NCBI GenBank assembly: GCA_028280115.1
Contig: JANQMJ010000019.1
Location: 1 to 64,000 of the forward strand
DNA: 64,000 nucleotides
Source: Parvularculaceae bacterium
GTDB taxonomy: Bacteria > Pseudomonadota > Alphaproteobacteria > Caulobacterales > Parvularculaceae
Direction: 5' to 3'
Shown here: one piece after another, positions 45,953-54,940 of the stretch
Position numbering within the stretch: the first letter of the stretch is position 1
Layout: each line of letters begins with the position of its first letter
Made by a program: the position numbers and the translations under genes
The notes under the pieces: generated by a model
Told to the model about the DNA's origin: nothing
Seen by the model: the letters and a program-made list of their open reading frames with translations, nothing else
Database searches by the model: none

Positions 45953-47149
45953 GTGCGTATGCGGACAAATGCGGCGAAAACGAGGCGAGCCCCCGATCCG
46001 GTCGGGGGTATAACATCACACAGCGCGCACGCGCCTTATACATTCCTGGAATTCTTCGCCGGCGGCGGCATGGCGCGAATCGGCCTGGGCGAGCGATGGC
46101 GCTGCGCCTTCGCCAACGATTTCGACGGGCAAAAATGCGCCGCCTATCGCGATAATTTCGGCGCCGGCGAGTTGCTTGAAGGCGATATCGCGGCGCTGAC
46201 CCCCGCCGACCTGCCGGCGGCGCGGGCCGATCTCGCCTGGGCGTCCTTTCCCTGTCAGGACCTTTCCCTTGCCGGCGCGCGCGGCGGGATCGGCGCACGG
46301 CGCAGCGGGACCTTCTTTGCGTTTTGGCGCTTGATCGAGGCGCTCGCCGGCGCCGGGCGCGCGCCGCATCTCATCGTGATTGAAAACGTTGCGGGGCTTT
46401 TGACCTCCAACGGCGGCGAAGATTTCGTTCGCCTGGCGGAAACGATTGCGCAAACCGGCTATCGGCTTTCCGCAAGCATTATCGATGCGCAATCGTTCAC
46501 GCCCCAGTCGCGGCCGCGGCTGTTTATTTTCGGCTTCGGTCCGGCGATGGCGCCGCCGACGAACACGGATGCGCCATGCCAACCGATGCTTGCGGGCGCC
46601 GTTAAGCGTTTATCCGGCGCGGCGCGCGCAAACTGGATCGGCGCCGCACCGACGCCGCGCCTGCAGCGCAACGCCCGCCTGAGCGACGTCATCGATTGGG
46701 ATGAAGAGACATGGCATGGGCGCGCCGAAACGCGGCGGCTGATCGCGATGATGAGCAAGACCCAGCGCGCGCGCCTTGACGCGATCGTCAAGAACGGCGC
46801 CCGGCGCGCCGGCGCCGGATTTCGCCGCACGCGCACCGAGAACGGAAAACCCGTGCAGCGTTTCGAGGCGCGTTTCGACGGGCTCGCGGGATGTCTGAGA
46901 ACGCCAGCGGGCGGCTCTTCGCGCCAGATCGTCGTCGCCGTCGACAGGGGAAAAATCCGTACACGGCTGATGACGCCGCGCGAAGCCGCAAGACTGATGG
47001 GTCTGCCGGACGATTATGCGCTCCCGGCGCGCGCAAACGCCGCCCTTAAACTGTGCGGCGACGGCGTTTGCGTTCCGGTCGCCCGCTGGATCGGCGAGAA
47101 CATTCTCGAACCGGCGCTTGCCGGCAAACGCAAAGCCGCCGCAGCGTGA
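45953..47149 (+). CDS. DNA (cytosine-5-)-methyltransferase
   Basis: A 398-residue m5C methyltransferase. Motif I is FLEFFAGGGMARIGLG, motif IV with the catalytic cysteine is SFPCQDLSLAG, motif VI is VIENVAGLL, motif VIII is QSRPRLFIFGFG, and motif X lies in CGDGVCVPVARWI. The recognition region between VIII and IX is short (about residues 210-330), and the target is not readable from it. The start is GTG 45953 or ATG 45959. Its stop overlaps the vsr start. No restriction endonuclease is next to it. Confidence 0.93.
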   Translation: MRMRTNAAKTRRAPDPVGGITSHSAHAPYTFLEFFAGGGMARIGLGERWRCAFANDFDGQKCAAYRDNFGAGELLEGDIAALTPADLPAARADLAWASFPCQDLSLAGARGGIGARRSGTFFAFWRLIEALAGAGRAPHLIVIENVAGLLTSNGGEDFVRLAETIAQTGYRLSASIIDAQSFTPQSRPRLFIFGFGPAMAPPTNTDAPCQPMLAGAVKRLSGAARANWIGAAPTPRLQRNARLSDVIDWDEETWHGRAETRRLIAMMSKTQRARLDAIVKNGARRAGAGFRRTRTENGKPVQRFEARFDGLAGCLRTPAGGSSRQIVVAVDRGKIRTRLMTPREAARLMGLPDDYALPARANAALKLCGDGVCVPVARWIGENILEPALAGKRKAAAA

Positions 47150-47556
47150 CCCGCAAACGCACCGACGTTTTTTCGCCGCAAAAGCGCTCCGAAATCATGC
47201 GCGCGGTCAAGGGCGAGAACACAAAGCCGGAAATCGCCCTCAGGAAAGCATTGCACCGTCTGGGCTATCGCTACCGCCTCAACGTCAAAGACCTGCCGGG
47301 CAAGCCCGATCTCGTCTTTCCCAAACATCGCGCGGTGATCTTCGTGCATGGCTGTTTCTGGCACGGCCATGGCTGCAAGCGCGGCAAGCGCGTACCCAAG
47401 ACCAACCGCGCCTACTGGACCGAGAAAATCGCCCGCAACAAGGCGCGCGACAAGAAAAACGCCGCCGCGCTGCGCCGTTTGGGCTGGCGGGTGATCACGA
47501 TCTGGGAATGCCGGCTCAAGACCCTCGATCCGGCAACCATCCCGATCAAAGCCTGA
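47146..47556 (+). CDS. vsr: Very short patch repair (Vsr) endonuclease
   Basis: A 136-residue endonuclease that nicks next to T:G mismatches made by deamination of 5-methylcytosine. Features are KRSEIMRAVKGENTKPEIAL, the catalytic aspartate in LPGKPDLVFPKHRAVIFVHGC, FWHGHGC and the late WRVITIWECRLK. GTG at 47146 overlaps the methyltransferase stop by four bases, so the two are coupled. It converges on the acyl-CoA dehydrogenase gene with no bases between the stop codons. Confidence 0.94.
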   Translation: MTRKRTDVFSPQKRSEIMRAVKGENTKPEIALRKALHRLGYRYRLNVKDLPGKPDLVFPKHRAVIFVHGCFWHGHGCKRGKRVPKTNRAYWTEKIARNKARDKKNAAALRRLGWRVITIWECRLKTLDPATIPIKA

Positions 47557-49335
47557 CTAAAACGCTTCCGCCGGCAGTTCCATCATCGCGCCCGCCCCGG
47601 CCTTGATCTTTTCAAGATGCGCGGCGCTGTCAGGCAGCAGGCGCTCGAGGAAATAACGACCCGTAATCAGCTTGTGCTTGCAGAAGTCGTCGTCGGGATT
47701 TTCCAGCGCCGCTTTCGCCATCTGCGCCCAGGCGTAAGCAAGACAGGTCAGCGCGAACAGATGAAGATAGTCCATGGAGCCCGCGCCGGCGTTGTTGAAA
47801 TTTTGCATGGCGTTGGCGCCAAGCCACTGGGTTCCTTCAAGGGTGCGCGCTTTCGCGGCCGCCAGCCCGTCGAGAAACGGCTTTAAGTTCTCATCGCCTT
47901 GATTGTCCTCAATGAACTGGTCGATCTCGGCGAAATAAGTCTGCCAGGCGCGCCCGCCGTCCTTCATCAGCTTGCGGCCGACAAGATCGAGCGCCTGAAT
48001 GCCGTTGGCGCCTTCGTAGATCATGGCGATGCGGGCGTCGCGGACGAACTGCTCCATGCCCCATTCGGCGATATAGCCGTGCCCGCCGAGCACCTGCTGG
48101 GCGTTGGTCGCATGCCAGTAGCCCTTTTCGGTGAGATAGCATTTCAGGACCGGCGTCATCAGGCCCATATAGTCGTCGGCCTTTTGGCGCGTTTCATCGT
48201 CCTCGGCCTTGTGGACGAGATCGCCGTAAAGCGCGGTCCAGTACATCCACGCCCGCGCCCCTTCGGTGAAGGCGCGCTGATCCATCAGCATACGGCGCAC
48301 ATCCGGATGCACGATGATGGGATCGGCGGGCTTGTCGGGTTCGGCCGGGCCGGTCAGCGCGCGGCCCTGCAGGCGTTCGCGCGCATAGTCCGCGCCGTTC
48401 TGATATGACACTTCCGATTGCGCCACGCCCTGCAGCGCGACGCCGAGACGGGCTTCGTTCATCATGGTGAACATGGCCTTGAGGCCCTTGTTCTCCTGGC
48501 CGAGCAGCCAGCCGGTCGAATCGTCGAAATTCATCACGCAGGTCGAATTGCCGTGAATGCCCATCTTCTCTTCGATGGAGCCGCAGCTGACGCCGTTGGC
48601 CCCGCCGACCGAACCATCCTCGTTCACAAAAAATTTCGGCACGATGAACAGCGAAATGCCCTTGACGCCTTCAGGCGCGCCTTCGATGCGCGCGAGCACC
48701 AGATGGATGATGTTTTCGGTCAGATCGTGCTCGCCGGCGGAGATGAATATTTTCTCGCCGGTAATCTTGTAGCTTCCGTCATCCTGCTTGACCGCCTTGG
48801 TGCGTAGAAGACCGAGATCGGTGCCGCTGTGCGCCTCGGTCAGATTCATGGTGCCGCCCCATTTGCCGGCGATCATATTCGGCAGATATTCTTGCTTTTG
48901 CTCGTCCGTGCCATGCGCGCGGATCGCATCCGCCGCGCCGATGCCGAGGCCGGGATACATGCCGAACGCCAGGTTCGCGGCCGACACCATTTCGTTGACG
49001 GCGATGCCGAGAACATGGGGCAGGCCCTGGCCGCCATATTCCGGGTCCGCGCTGATGCCCAGCCAGCCGCCTTCGCAATAGGTCTCGTAGGCTTCCTTAA
49101 AGCCCTTCGGCGTCGTCACCGAGCCGTCCTCGTGACGGGTGCAGCCTTCCTTGTCGCCGGACTGGTTCAGGGGGTGGAGCACGTTGGCGGCGAGCTTTCC
49201 GCCTTCGTCGAGAATCGCCTCGACCATGTCTTCGCTTGCGTCCGCGAAACCGGGCAGATTTGAGTATTTGGATAGCTGCAGGACGTTGTTGAGAACGAAC
49301 TGCATGTCTTTGAGCGGCGCGTTATAGACTGTCAT
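47557..49335 (-). CDS. Acyl-CoA dehydrogenase
   Basis: A 592-residue FAD enzyme of the long acyl-CoA dehydrogenase group with the C-terminal extension seen in DmdC- and FadE-like proteins. It begins MTVYNAPLKDMQFVLNNVLQ. The FAD- and substrate-binding segments are NLTEAHSGTDLGLLRTKAV and KITGEKIFISAGEHDLTENI, with MIYEGANGIQALDLVGRKL near the end. It catalyses the first step of fatty-acid or thioether acyl-CoA oxidation; chain-length preference is unknown. Confidence 0.92.
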   Translation of the reverse strand: MTVYNAPLKDMQFVLNNVLQLSKYSNLPGFADASEDMVEAILDEGGKLAANVLHPLNQSGDKEGCTRHEDGSVTTPKGFKEAYETYCEGGWLGISADPEYGGQGLPHVLGIAVNEMVSAANLAFGMYPGLGIGAADAIRAHGTDEQKQEYLPNMIAGKWGGTMNLTEAHSGTDLGLLRTKAVKQDDGSYKITGEKIFISAGEHDLTENIIHLVLARIEGAPEGVKGISLFIVPKFFVNEDGSVGGANGVSCGSIEEKMGIHGNSTCVMNFDDSTGWLLGQENKGLKAMFTMMNEARLGVALQGVAQSEVSYQNGADYARERLQGRALTGPAEPDKPADPIIVHPDVRRMLMDQRAFTEGARAWMYWTALYGDLVHKAEDDETRQKADDYMGLMTPVLKCYLTEKGYWHATNAQQVLGGHGYIAEWGMEQFVRDARIAMIYEGANGIQALDLVGRKLMKDGGRAWQTYFAEIDQFIEDNQGDENLKPFLDGLAAAKARTLEGTQWLGANAMQNFNNAGAGSMDYLHLFALTCLAYAWAQMAKAALENPDDDFCKHKLITGRYFLERLLPDSAAHLEKIKAGAGAMMELPAEAF

Positions 49336-49618
49336 GAATATTCTCCCTTATTCGCGGCGGACCGGACGGCTTTATATGTAATCAAGGGGCCGGCGAATCA
49401 AAAGCGCCGAATGCAGCGGCCAAACCGAGCGCATTGCGCGGCGAATCGGCCTTAAGTCCGCACGAGGGGCGCAGGTTTTTCCGTGTAGACGCGCGCCAAG
49501 AAGGCCTTTGCGGGCCGCGCGAAGCAGCTTAACGGTCAAGAGTTGCGTGTGCGCGACGCCGCCGGCATTGCGGACAGATATTCGGGGAAATCCGCCCCGC
49601 CGAAGGATGGTGACAGCC

Positions 49619-52543
49619 ATGAAGTCGAGCGCCCCATGGAGCGTCAAAGGCATTGAGCGCGATGCGCGGGAAACGGCCAAGGAGGCCGCCAAGCGCGAAG
49701 GCATGACCGTGGGCGAGTGGCTCAATCAGATGATCTACTCAGCCGGCGAAGCCCAGATGTCCGGCGGCGAGGTCGAAGGCCTCAAATTGCGCGACATCGT
49801 CACCGCCATCGATCATCTGCACAAGCGGGTCGCCGACGGCCAGACCGAGAATGCCTCCGCGGTCGCGGAAATGTCGCATAAGGTCGGCGACGTCGTCGAA
49901 CGCGTCCAACGCCTGGAAAGGGTCAAGCCCGAAGACGGCTCAAGCGGCGCCCTCGCCGCGCGCCTGGAGCGCCTTGAACAAAGCGGCAGCGGCGAGCGCG
50001 AGCGGGTCAACGCCCTCAAGGCGCTGGAAAAGGCGGTCGCCCAGGTCGCGGTGCAATTCAACACGGCGCAAAAAACCTCGATGCAGCGTCTCGACGGTTC
50101 CGAGCGTCAGCTTCAAGAGCTCGCCGCGCGCATCGACGCCATCGGCGACGAGGAGGCCGGCGCGTCGGACGTCAATTTCCTCAAAGATACGATCGACGGT
50201 CTTTCAGCGCGCATTGCCCGCGCCGAACGCATCGCCAGCGAAGCGGCCAAGCTCAAAGAGTCGGCGCAAGGCTCAGCCGACGCCGAGTTCATGGAGACCA
50301 CCGGCAATCGCCTGCGCGTTCTCGGCGACGAAATCAAACGCGGCGGCGACCAGATCCGCGCGCTTGAAACCACCATCGGCAAGCTCTCAGGCCAGATCGA
50401 CGCAGCCGAACGGCGCAGCGCGGAAGGCATCCAAAAGGTCTCCGAAACGATCGCCGAGTTGCGCGAAAACCTTTCCGCAGGCGGAGCGAGCGAACCCAAT
50501 CGCGCCGACATCGACGCCGCTGTCGCCGCCGCGACCCAGCAAACCGACGAGCGGGTGAGCGCGTTGCAGCGTTCCCTCGACGACATGGCCGCCCAGTTCG
50601 ACGCTATCCGCGCCGAGCCGGCAAGCGTCGCCGAGCGCGAACCCGTTTCAGAACCGGATGATGACGGCGCGGTTGAAGCCGAAGGCGCCGCGCTCGCCAG
50701 CGAGATCGAAGCCTTCGCCCCAGAGGCGCCCTTAGACCCCGCGCCCGCCGAGCCTGCGCCCGAAGCGCCCATGGCGCTGGAACCACCCGCCGCCGCAGAC
50801 GACGACGCCGTCGACGCCCACGAGGATGCGGGTGAGATCGAAGAGGATGAAGACCCCTTCGCCTTCGCCGACGAAATCGACGCCGCGCTCGAAGACCAGA
50901 CGAACGCCGCCGAGAACCAGGACGACGATTTTAAATTCGAACTGGACGGCGACGCCGAAGAGGCCGCCGGACCCGATGACGTCGAAGAGGCTGTCAGCGT
51001 CGAAGACGCGCCGGAACCGGAAAACGAAGCCCAGCGCCTGTTATCGGAGGTCAAGGCGGTCTTCGGCGAAGGCGCGCCGAAGGCCGATGCCCCAGAACCG
51101 GAAGCCGCCGACACGGTTGAAGACGATCTCGACGCCATTCTCGCCGATCTCGACGACGACCCCGAGCCCGTCGAACCGCCGCCCTTGGCAAGCGAAATAG
51201 AGACTTTCAAGGAAGAACCTGCCGCCGAAGCAGAAGACGCCCCGGCCGCGAAAGATGACGCGGACCATACAGCCGACAGCGAGAAAACCGCGGCCTCGGT
51301 AAAAAGCGTGCGCCGCCACGCCCTCGAAGCCGGCCAGCAACGCTCCTTAGAAGACAAGAAAGCCTTGCGCCGCCATCTGACGCCAAAGCAGAAGGCCATT
51401 CTCGCCGCGCGGGCGCGCCAGAAGCGGCTCGCCGCCGAGATCGCTGAAGCCGGCGCGTCGCCGGCGCCCGATCCGCAAAAGGTCAGCGCCGCAAGAGACG
51501 CCCTCTTGGACAAAGGCGAGGAAGCGGAACAGCCCGGCGAGGAAAAGCCCGCCGAAGAAAAGAAAGACGGCCTGTCGCAAATCAGCGCCGCGGTGGCCGC
51601 GTTGAGCGCCAAGCTTCCGTTCATCGGCAAGAAGTCGGACGCGGAAACGCCGGCCGCGTCCGCCCCGGAACAGCCCGCAACGGAAAAGCCCGCACCGGAT
51701 AAAGACGTCCCGCAGCCAGGCGATAAGGCCGCCTTCGAAACGCTTAAAGCGACCGCTTCGGCCCGGCCGGTGACGCTCGCCCTGGCGGTCGGCATATTCT
51801 TATCGATCGCCGCCCTGTTTTATCTTGTCAAAGACATCGTCTTTCCACCCAGCGGAACGCAGTCGCCGGTCACGGCCGTAGAGCCGGCGGCGGAACCCGC
51901 CGCCCCCGAAGCCGAGGCCGCCGCTGTTGAGAGCAGCGCGCCCGCCATCGACCCGCGCACGCTTTATATGGACGCCATGGCGACGCTAAGCGCGCCGGAC
52001 AGCGACAACGACGCGATCACGGCCGCGGTCGAAACGCTCGAGGAAGCCGCCGCCCTCGGCCATCCGCCGGCGCAGTTGCAACTCGGCGAGTTTTATAAGA
52101 CCGGCCAGGGGGTCGATCAGGACCTCGTCCAGGCGCGCGTATGGTTCCGGCGCGCCGCCAATGGCGGCAATATTCTTGCGATGCATCGTATCGGCGTCAT
52201 GACCGCCCGCGGCGACGGCGGGCCCGCCGATACGGACGAGGCGATCGGCTGGTTCGAACGCGCCGGCAATCTCGGTCTGGTGGATTCGCAATATAATCTC
52301 GGCGCGATATTCCATCCCAGCGCCGACGGCGGGGCGTCGACCGTGCAGGACGCCGGCAAGGCCTATTACTGGTACTCGCTGGCGGCCAGGAACGGCGACG
52401 AACAAGCCTCGCCCCTGGCCGAAGGCGTCGCTGCCTTGCTGACAGCCGAAGAGCGGCAAGGTCTCGATGAGACGATCGCCGAATGGGAAACGCTGCCCGC
52501 TGACCAGGCGGCGAACGAACTGGCGCAAGCCGGCGCGCTTTAG
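49619..52543 (+). CDS. PodJ-like polar localization protein with Sel1 repeats
   Basis: A 974-residue protein. The conserved N terminus APWSVKGIERDARETAKEAA with GMTVGEWLN is shared with Caulobacter PodJ and relatives. Coiled coil follows (about residues 60-330), then a very acidic, Ala/Pro/Glu-rich region (330-560), a membrane helix at about 715-737 (VTLALAVGIFLSIAALFYLV), and C-terminal Sel1-like repeats (LGEFYKTGQGVDQDLVQARV, IGWFERAGNLGLVDSQYNLG). PodJ organises a cell pole and recruits signalling proteins; the cytoplasmic coil and periplasmic Sel1 part here have the same order. ATG 49619 matches the family start. Confidence 0.82.
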   Translation: MKSSAPWSVKGIERDARETAKEAAKREGMTVGEWLNQMIYSAGEAQMSGGEVEGLKLRDIVTAIDHLHKRVADGQTENASAVAEMSHKVGDVVERVQRLERVKPEDGSSGALAARLERLEQSGSGERERVNALKALEKAVAQVAVQFNTAQKTSMQRLDGSERQLQELAARIDAIGDEEAGASDVNFLKDTIDGLSARIARAERIASEAAKLKESAQGSADAEFMETTGNRLRVLGDEIKRGGDQIRALETTIGKLSGQIDAAERRSAEGIQKVSETIAELRENLSAGGASEPNRADIDAAVAAATQQTDERVSALQRSLDDMAAQFDAIRAEPASVAEREPVSEPDDDGAVEAEGAALASEIEAFAPEAPLDPAPAEPAPEAPMALEPPAAADDDAVDAHEDAGEIEEDEDPFAFADEIDAALEDQTNAAENQDDDFKFELDGDAEEAAGPDDVEEAVSVEDAPEPENEAQRLLSEVKAVFGEGAPKADAPEPEAADTVEDDLDAILADLDDDPEPVEPPPLASEIETFKEEPAAEAEDAPAAKDDADHTADSEKTAASVKSVRRHALEAGQQRSLEDKKALRRHLTPKQKAILAARARQKRLAAEIAEAGASPAPDPQKVSAARDALLDKGEEAEQPGEEKPAEEKKDGLSQISAAVAALSAKLPFIGKKSDAETPAASAPEQPATEKPAPDKDVPQPGDKAAFETLKATASARPVTLALAVGIFLSIAALFYLVKDIVFPPSGTQSPVTAVEPAAEPAAPEAEAAAVESSAPAIDPRTLYMDAMATLSAPDSDNDAITAAVETLEEAAALGHPPAQLQLGEFYKTGQGVDQDLVQARVWFRRAANGGNILAMHRIGVMTARGDGGPADTDEAIGWFERAGNLGLVDSQYNLGAIFHPSADGGASTVQDAGKAYYWYSLAARNGDEQASPLAEGVAALLTAEERQGLDETIAEWETLPADQAANELAQAGAL

Positions 52544-52571
52544 AATTCACTATTCATCGCCTTGACCGGCC

Positions 52572-52602
52572 GCGCGCGCCCCGCATTGCTTGCGGCGCGC
52601 GC
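52572..52602. terminator. GC-rich hairpin after the PodJ-like gene
   Basis: GCGCGCGCC (52572-52580) pairs with GGCGCGCGC (52594-52602) over a 13-base loop, 28 bases after the stop codon. No T tract follows, so the hairpin may stabilise the mRNA end rather than stop transcription. Confidence 0.4.
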
Positions 52603-52647
52603 TGTGACGCTTCTATAACCGGTTGATGCTTTCCTACCGGCCGTAAG

Positions 52648-53562
52648 ATGCAGATATATCTGCCCATCGCGGAAATGCCCGTGGATCCACTCGTGGTGAT
52701 CTTCATGGGCGGCGCGGTCGGCTTTCTGTCGGGCATGTTCGGCGTCGGCGGCGGTTTTCTGATGACCCCGCTCCTGATCTTTTACGGCATTCCGCCGGCG
52801 GTCGCGGTCGGCACCGAAGCCTCCCAGATCGTCGCATCGTCGGTTTCCGGCGTGCTTGCTCATCTCAAGCGCAAGACCGTCGACTTCCAGATGGGCGGCT
52901 TTCTGGTCGCCGGCGGCGCTGTCGGCGCGGTGATCGGCATTATCATCTTTCGGTATTTCCGCGCCATCGGTCAGATCGAAACCTTTATCGCCATCGCCTA
53001 TGTCGTGTTTCTCGGCCTGATCGGCGGGCTGATGCTGCTTGAATCCATGCGCGCCTTGTTTCGCCCGGCCGAAAGACCGCGCGCGAGGCGCAAGCACCGC
53101 AGCGCGGAATGGATGGCGGCGATGCCTTTCGCCATGCGGTTCCGCCGCTCGCAGCTTTACATCAGCCCGATCCCGCCGATCATTCTCGGGTTTTTCGTCG
53201 GCGTCCTGTCGGCCATTATGGGCGTCGGCGGCGGATTCATCATGGTGCCGGCGATGATCTATCTCCTGCACATGCCGACCAATGTCGTCATCGGCACGTC
53301 GCTGTTTCAGATCATTTTCGTCACCGCCATCGCGACGATGCTCCATGCGGCGGCCAATCAGACGGTCGATGTGGTGCTGGCGCTGTTGCTGCTCGCCGGC
53401 GGCGTCATCGGCGCCCAGCTTGGCGTGCGCGCCGGGCTCAAGCTCAAGGGCGAACAATTGCGCGCGCTGTTGGCTTTGGTCGTTCTCGCGGTTTGCGCGC
53501 GTTTGTTGTTCGGACTGGTGACGCCGCCGGCATCGCCCTTCATCGTCGAGGCGGTGTCGTGA
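52648..53562 (+). CDS. Sulfite exporter TauE/SafE family protein
   Basis: A 304-residue membrane protein with about eight helices. Two related halves each carry the family signature: FLSGMFGVGGGFLMTPLLIF and VLSAIMGVGGGFIMVPAMIY. TauE/SafE proteins export sulfonate or sulfite-type anions, but the substrate here is not known. The next gene overlaps by four bases and encodes a TIGR02186 protein, a conserved pairing in Alphaproteobacteria. Confidence 0.92.
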   Translation: MQIYLPIAEMPVDPLVVIFMGGAVGFLSGMFGVGGGFLMTPLLIFYGIPPAVAVGTEASQIVASSVSGVLAHLKRKTVDFQMGGFLVAGGAVGAVIGIIIFRYFRAIGQIETFIAIAYVVFLGLIGGLMLLESMRALFRPAERPRARRKHRSAEWMAAMPFAMRFRRSQLYISPIPPIILGFFVGVLSAIMGVGGGFIMVPAMIYLLHMPTNVVIGTSLFQIIFVTAIATMLHAAANQTVDVVLALLLLAGGVIGAQLGVRAGLKLKGEQLRALLALVVLAVCARLLFGLVTPPASPFIVEAVS

Positions 53563-54317
53563 GGCTGCTCTGTTCGATCCTCGGCGCTTTAGCGCTGCTG
53601 ACGCAAGCCCACGGCGCCGATATCGCCGTCGCGCTCACCGACGATCTCGTCGAAGTCGACGCCGATTTCGCCGGCGCGCGCCTGACTTTGTTCGGCGCGG
53701 TCACGGGCGTCGATAATCCCGCCGACACAATCGATGTCATCGCCGTGATCCAAGGCCCGCCGACGCGATTTGCGGTGCGGCGCATCGAACGACGAAATTT
53801 CATCTGGCGTCCGGGCGATCGCCATTTCGTCGACAGCGCGCCGGGTCTTTATCTGACCGCGTCGACGCGGCCGATCACCGACATTGCGCCGCTGCCGGAC
53901 CAGGCGGCCTATAATCTGGGAACGGATTTTCTCGCCTTCAACGCAGTTAGCCCCGGCGAAAGCAGCGAAGAATCCGACCATAGCCGGATGTTCGTGGACG
54001 CCTTTATTACGGAGGTCGAGAACAAGGGACTTTACCTCGATCAGGTCGGCGGGGTGTCGTTCAAGAAAGGCGCGCTTTTTGCGATTAACGCCGACCTGCC
54101 GGCCACCACGCCGGTCGGCGAATACGAAGTCTCGGTCTATCTTTATCGCCACGGCGAATTGCTCGGACACGATTCCGCCCGGCTCGTCGTCAACAAGGTC
54201 GGGATCGAGCGGCGGATTTACGATCTCGCCCACCAGCAGCCGGTGACCTACGGCGTCCTGTGCATCGTCCTTTCCCTTCTCGGCGGCTGGGCGGCTCACC
54301 TGGCGTTTCGCAAATAG
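53559..54317 (+). CDS. TIGR02186 family exported protein
   Basis: A 252-residue protein with a signal peptide (LLCSILGALALLTQAHGAD), a periplasmic region of about 200 residues, and a C-terminal membrane helix (YGVLCIVLSLLGGWAAHLAF). The pattern VEVDADFAGARLTLFGAVTG is that of the TIGR02186 family, whose members sit next to TauE/SafE genes as here. GTG 53559 overlaps the exporter stop codon. It may be a periplasmic accessory of the exporter; that is inference from linkage. Confidence 0.8.
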   Translation: MRLLCSILGALALLTQAHGADIAVALTDDLVEVDADFAGARLTLFGAVTGVDNPADTIDVIAVIQGPPTRFAVRRIERRNFIWRPGDRHFVDSAPGLYLTASTRPITDIAPLPDQAAYNLGTDFLAFNAVSPGESSEESDHSRMFVDAFITEVENKGLYLDQVGGVSFKKGALFAINADLPATTPVGEYEVSVYLYRHGELLGHDSARLVVNKVGIERRIYDLAHQQPVTYGVLCIVLSLLGGWAAHLAFRK

Positions 54318-54352
54318 CCGCTTTTGGGTTAGGCTTTACGTGGGAGGCGTCC

Positions 54353-54418
54353 ATGACCAAGACCGGCATTCGCCCGCGCGCCGCGGGACTGACGGCGACG
54401 CTGAAAAGCGAGCGCTGA
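54353..54418 (+). CDS. Possible 21-residue leader peptide
   Basis: A short frame (MTKTGIRPRAAGLTATLKSE plus R) with GGGAGG five bases before the ATG, a better ribosome binding site than that of the following gene, whose ATG comes three bases after this stop. It may serve to couple or tune translation of the DUF3429 gene. The peptide has no recognisable feature. Confidence 0.4.
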   Translation: MTKTGIRPRAAGLTATLKSER

Positions 54419-54421
54419 CCC

Positions 54422-54907
54422 ATGGCCCTGCCGCGCAAGGAAGAAGCGACCCAGCTTGGCCTGATCGGCCTTGCGCCGTTCTTTGCCGCTGCAATCGCTC
54501 TGTGGCTGAGCCCGCTCCTGCTGCCGCAACATATCGCGCTCGACTTTCATCAGTTGGCGCTGACCTACGGCGCGGTGCTGGTCGCCTATCTCGCCGGGAC
54601 CGGCGCCGGCGGTCAACTGGCGCAGAAAGAGCAAAATGTCGGATCGTTTTTGCCCGGCGTCCTGATCGCGCTGACGGGCTTGGTCGCGGCGCTGCCCAGC
54701 GGCGTCTTCATCATGTCCCTCGGCGCGGCGTGGCGCCACAGCGTCATTCTTGTTTTGCTGATCTATCTCTTGCTGCGCGATCAGGCCGCGGTCGCCGCCG
54801 GCTACGCTCCGCGATGGTACGGCGCGCTGCGCGTGCGGCTCACCGTCTGGACCGGCCTTGCCTTATTGCTGATTATCAGCCGGCTTCTCATTTGGGGATA
54901 TTACTGA
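54422..54907 (+). CDS. DUF3429 family membrane protein
   Basis: A 161-residue protein with about five helices. It begins with LIGLAPFFAAAIALWLSPLL, has YGAVLVAYLAGTGAGGQLA and SLGAAWRHSVILVLLIYLLL, and ends in LTVWTGLALLLIISRLLIWG. The order fits DUF3429, whose function is not established. It may be translated by coupling to the short upstream frame. Confidence 0.7.
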   Translation: MALPRKEEATQLGLIGLAPFFAAAIALWLSPLLLPQHIALDFHQLALTYGAVLVAYLAGTGAGGQLAQKEQNVGSFLPGVLIALTGLVAALPSGVFIMSLGAAWRHSVILVLLIYLLLRDQAAVAAGYAPRWYGALRVRLTVWTGLALLLIISRLLIWGYY

Positions 54908-54940
54908 GTTGACGGCGCGATCCATGTTAGGCACGCGCTG

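Noticed and set aside
45953..47556. Methyltransferase-Vsr pair considered as a full restriction-modification system
   Set aside because: No nuclease gene apart from vsr is next to it: upstream is the divergent repeat protein and downstream a convergent acyl-CoA dehydrogenase.
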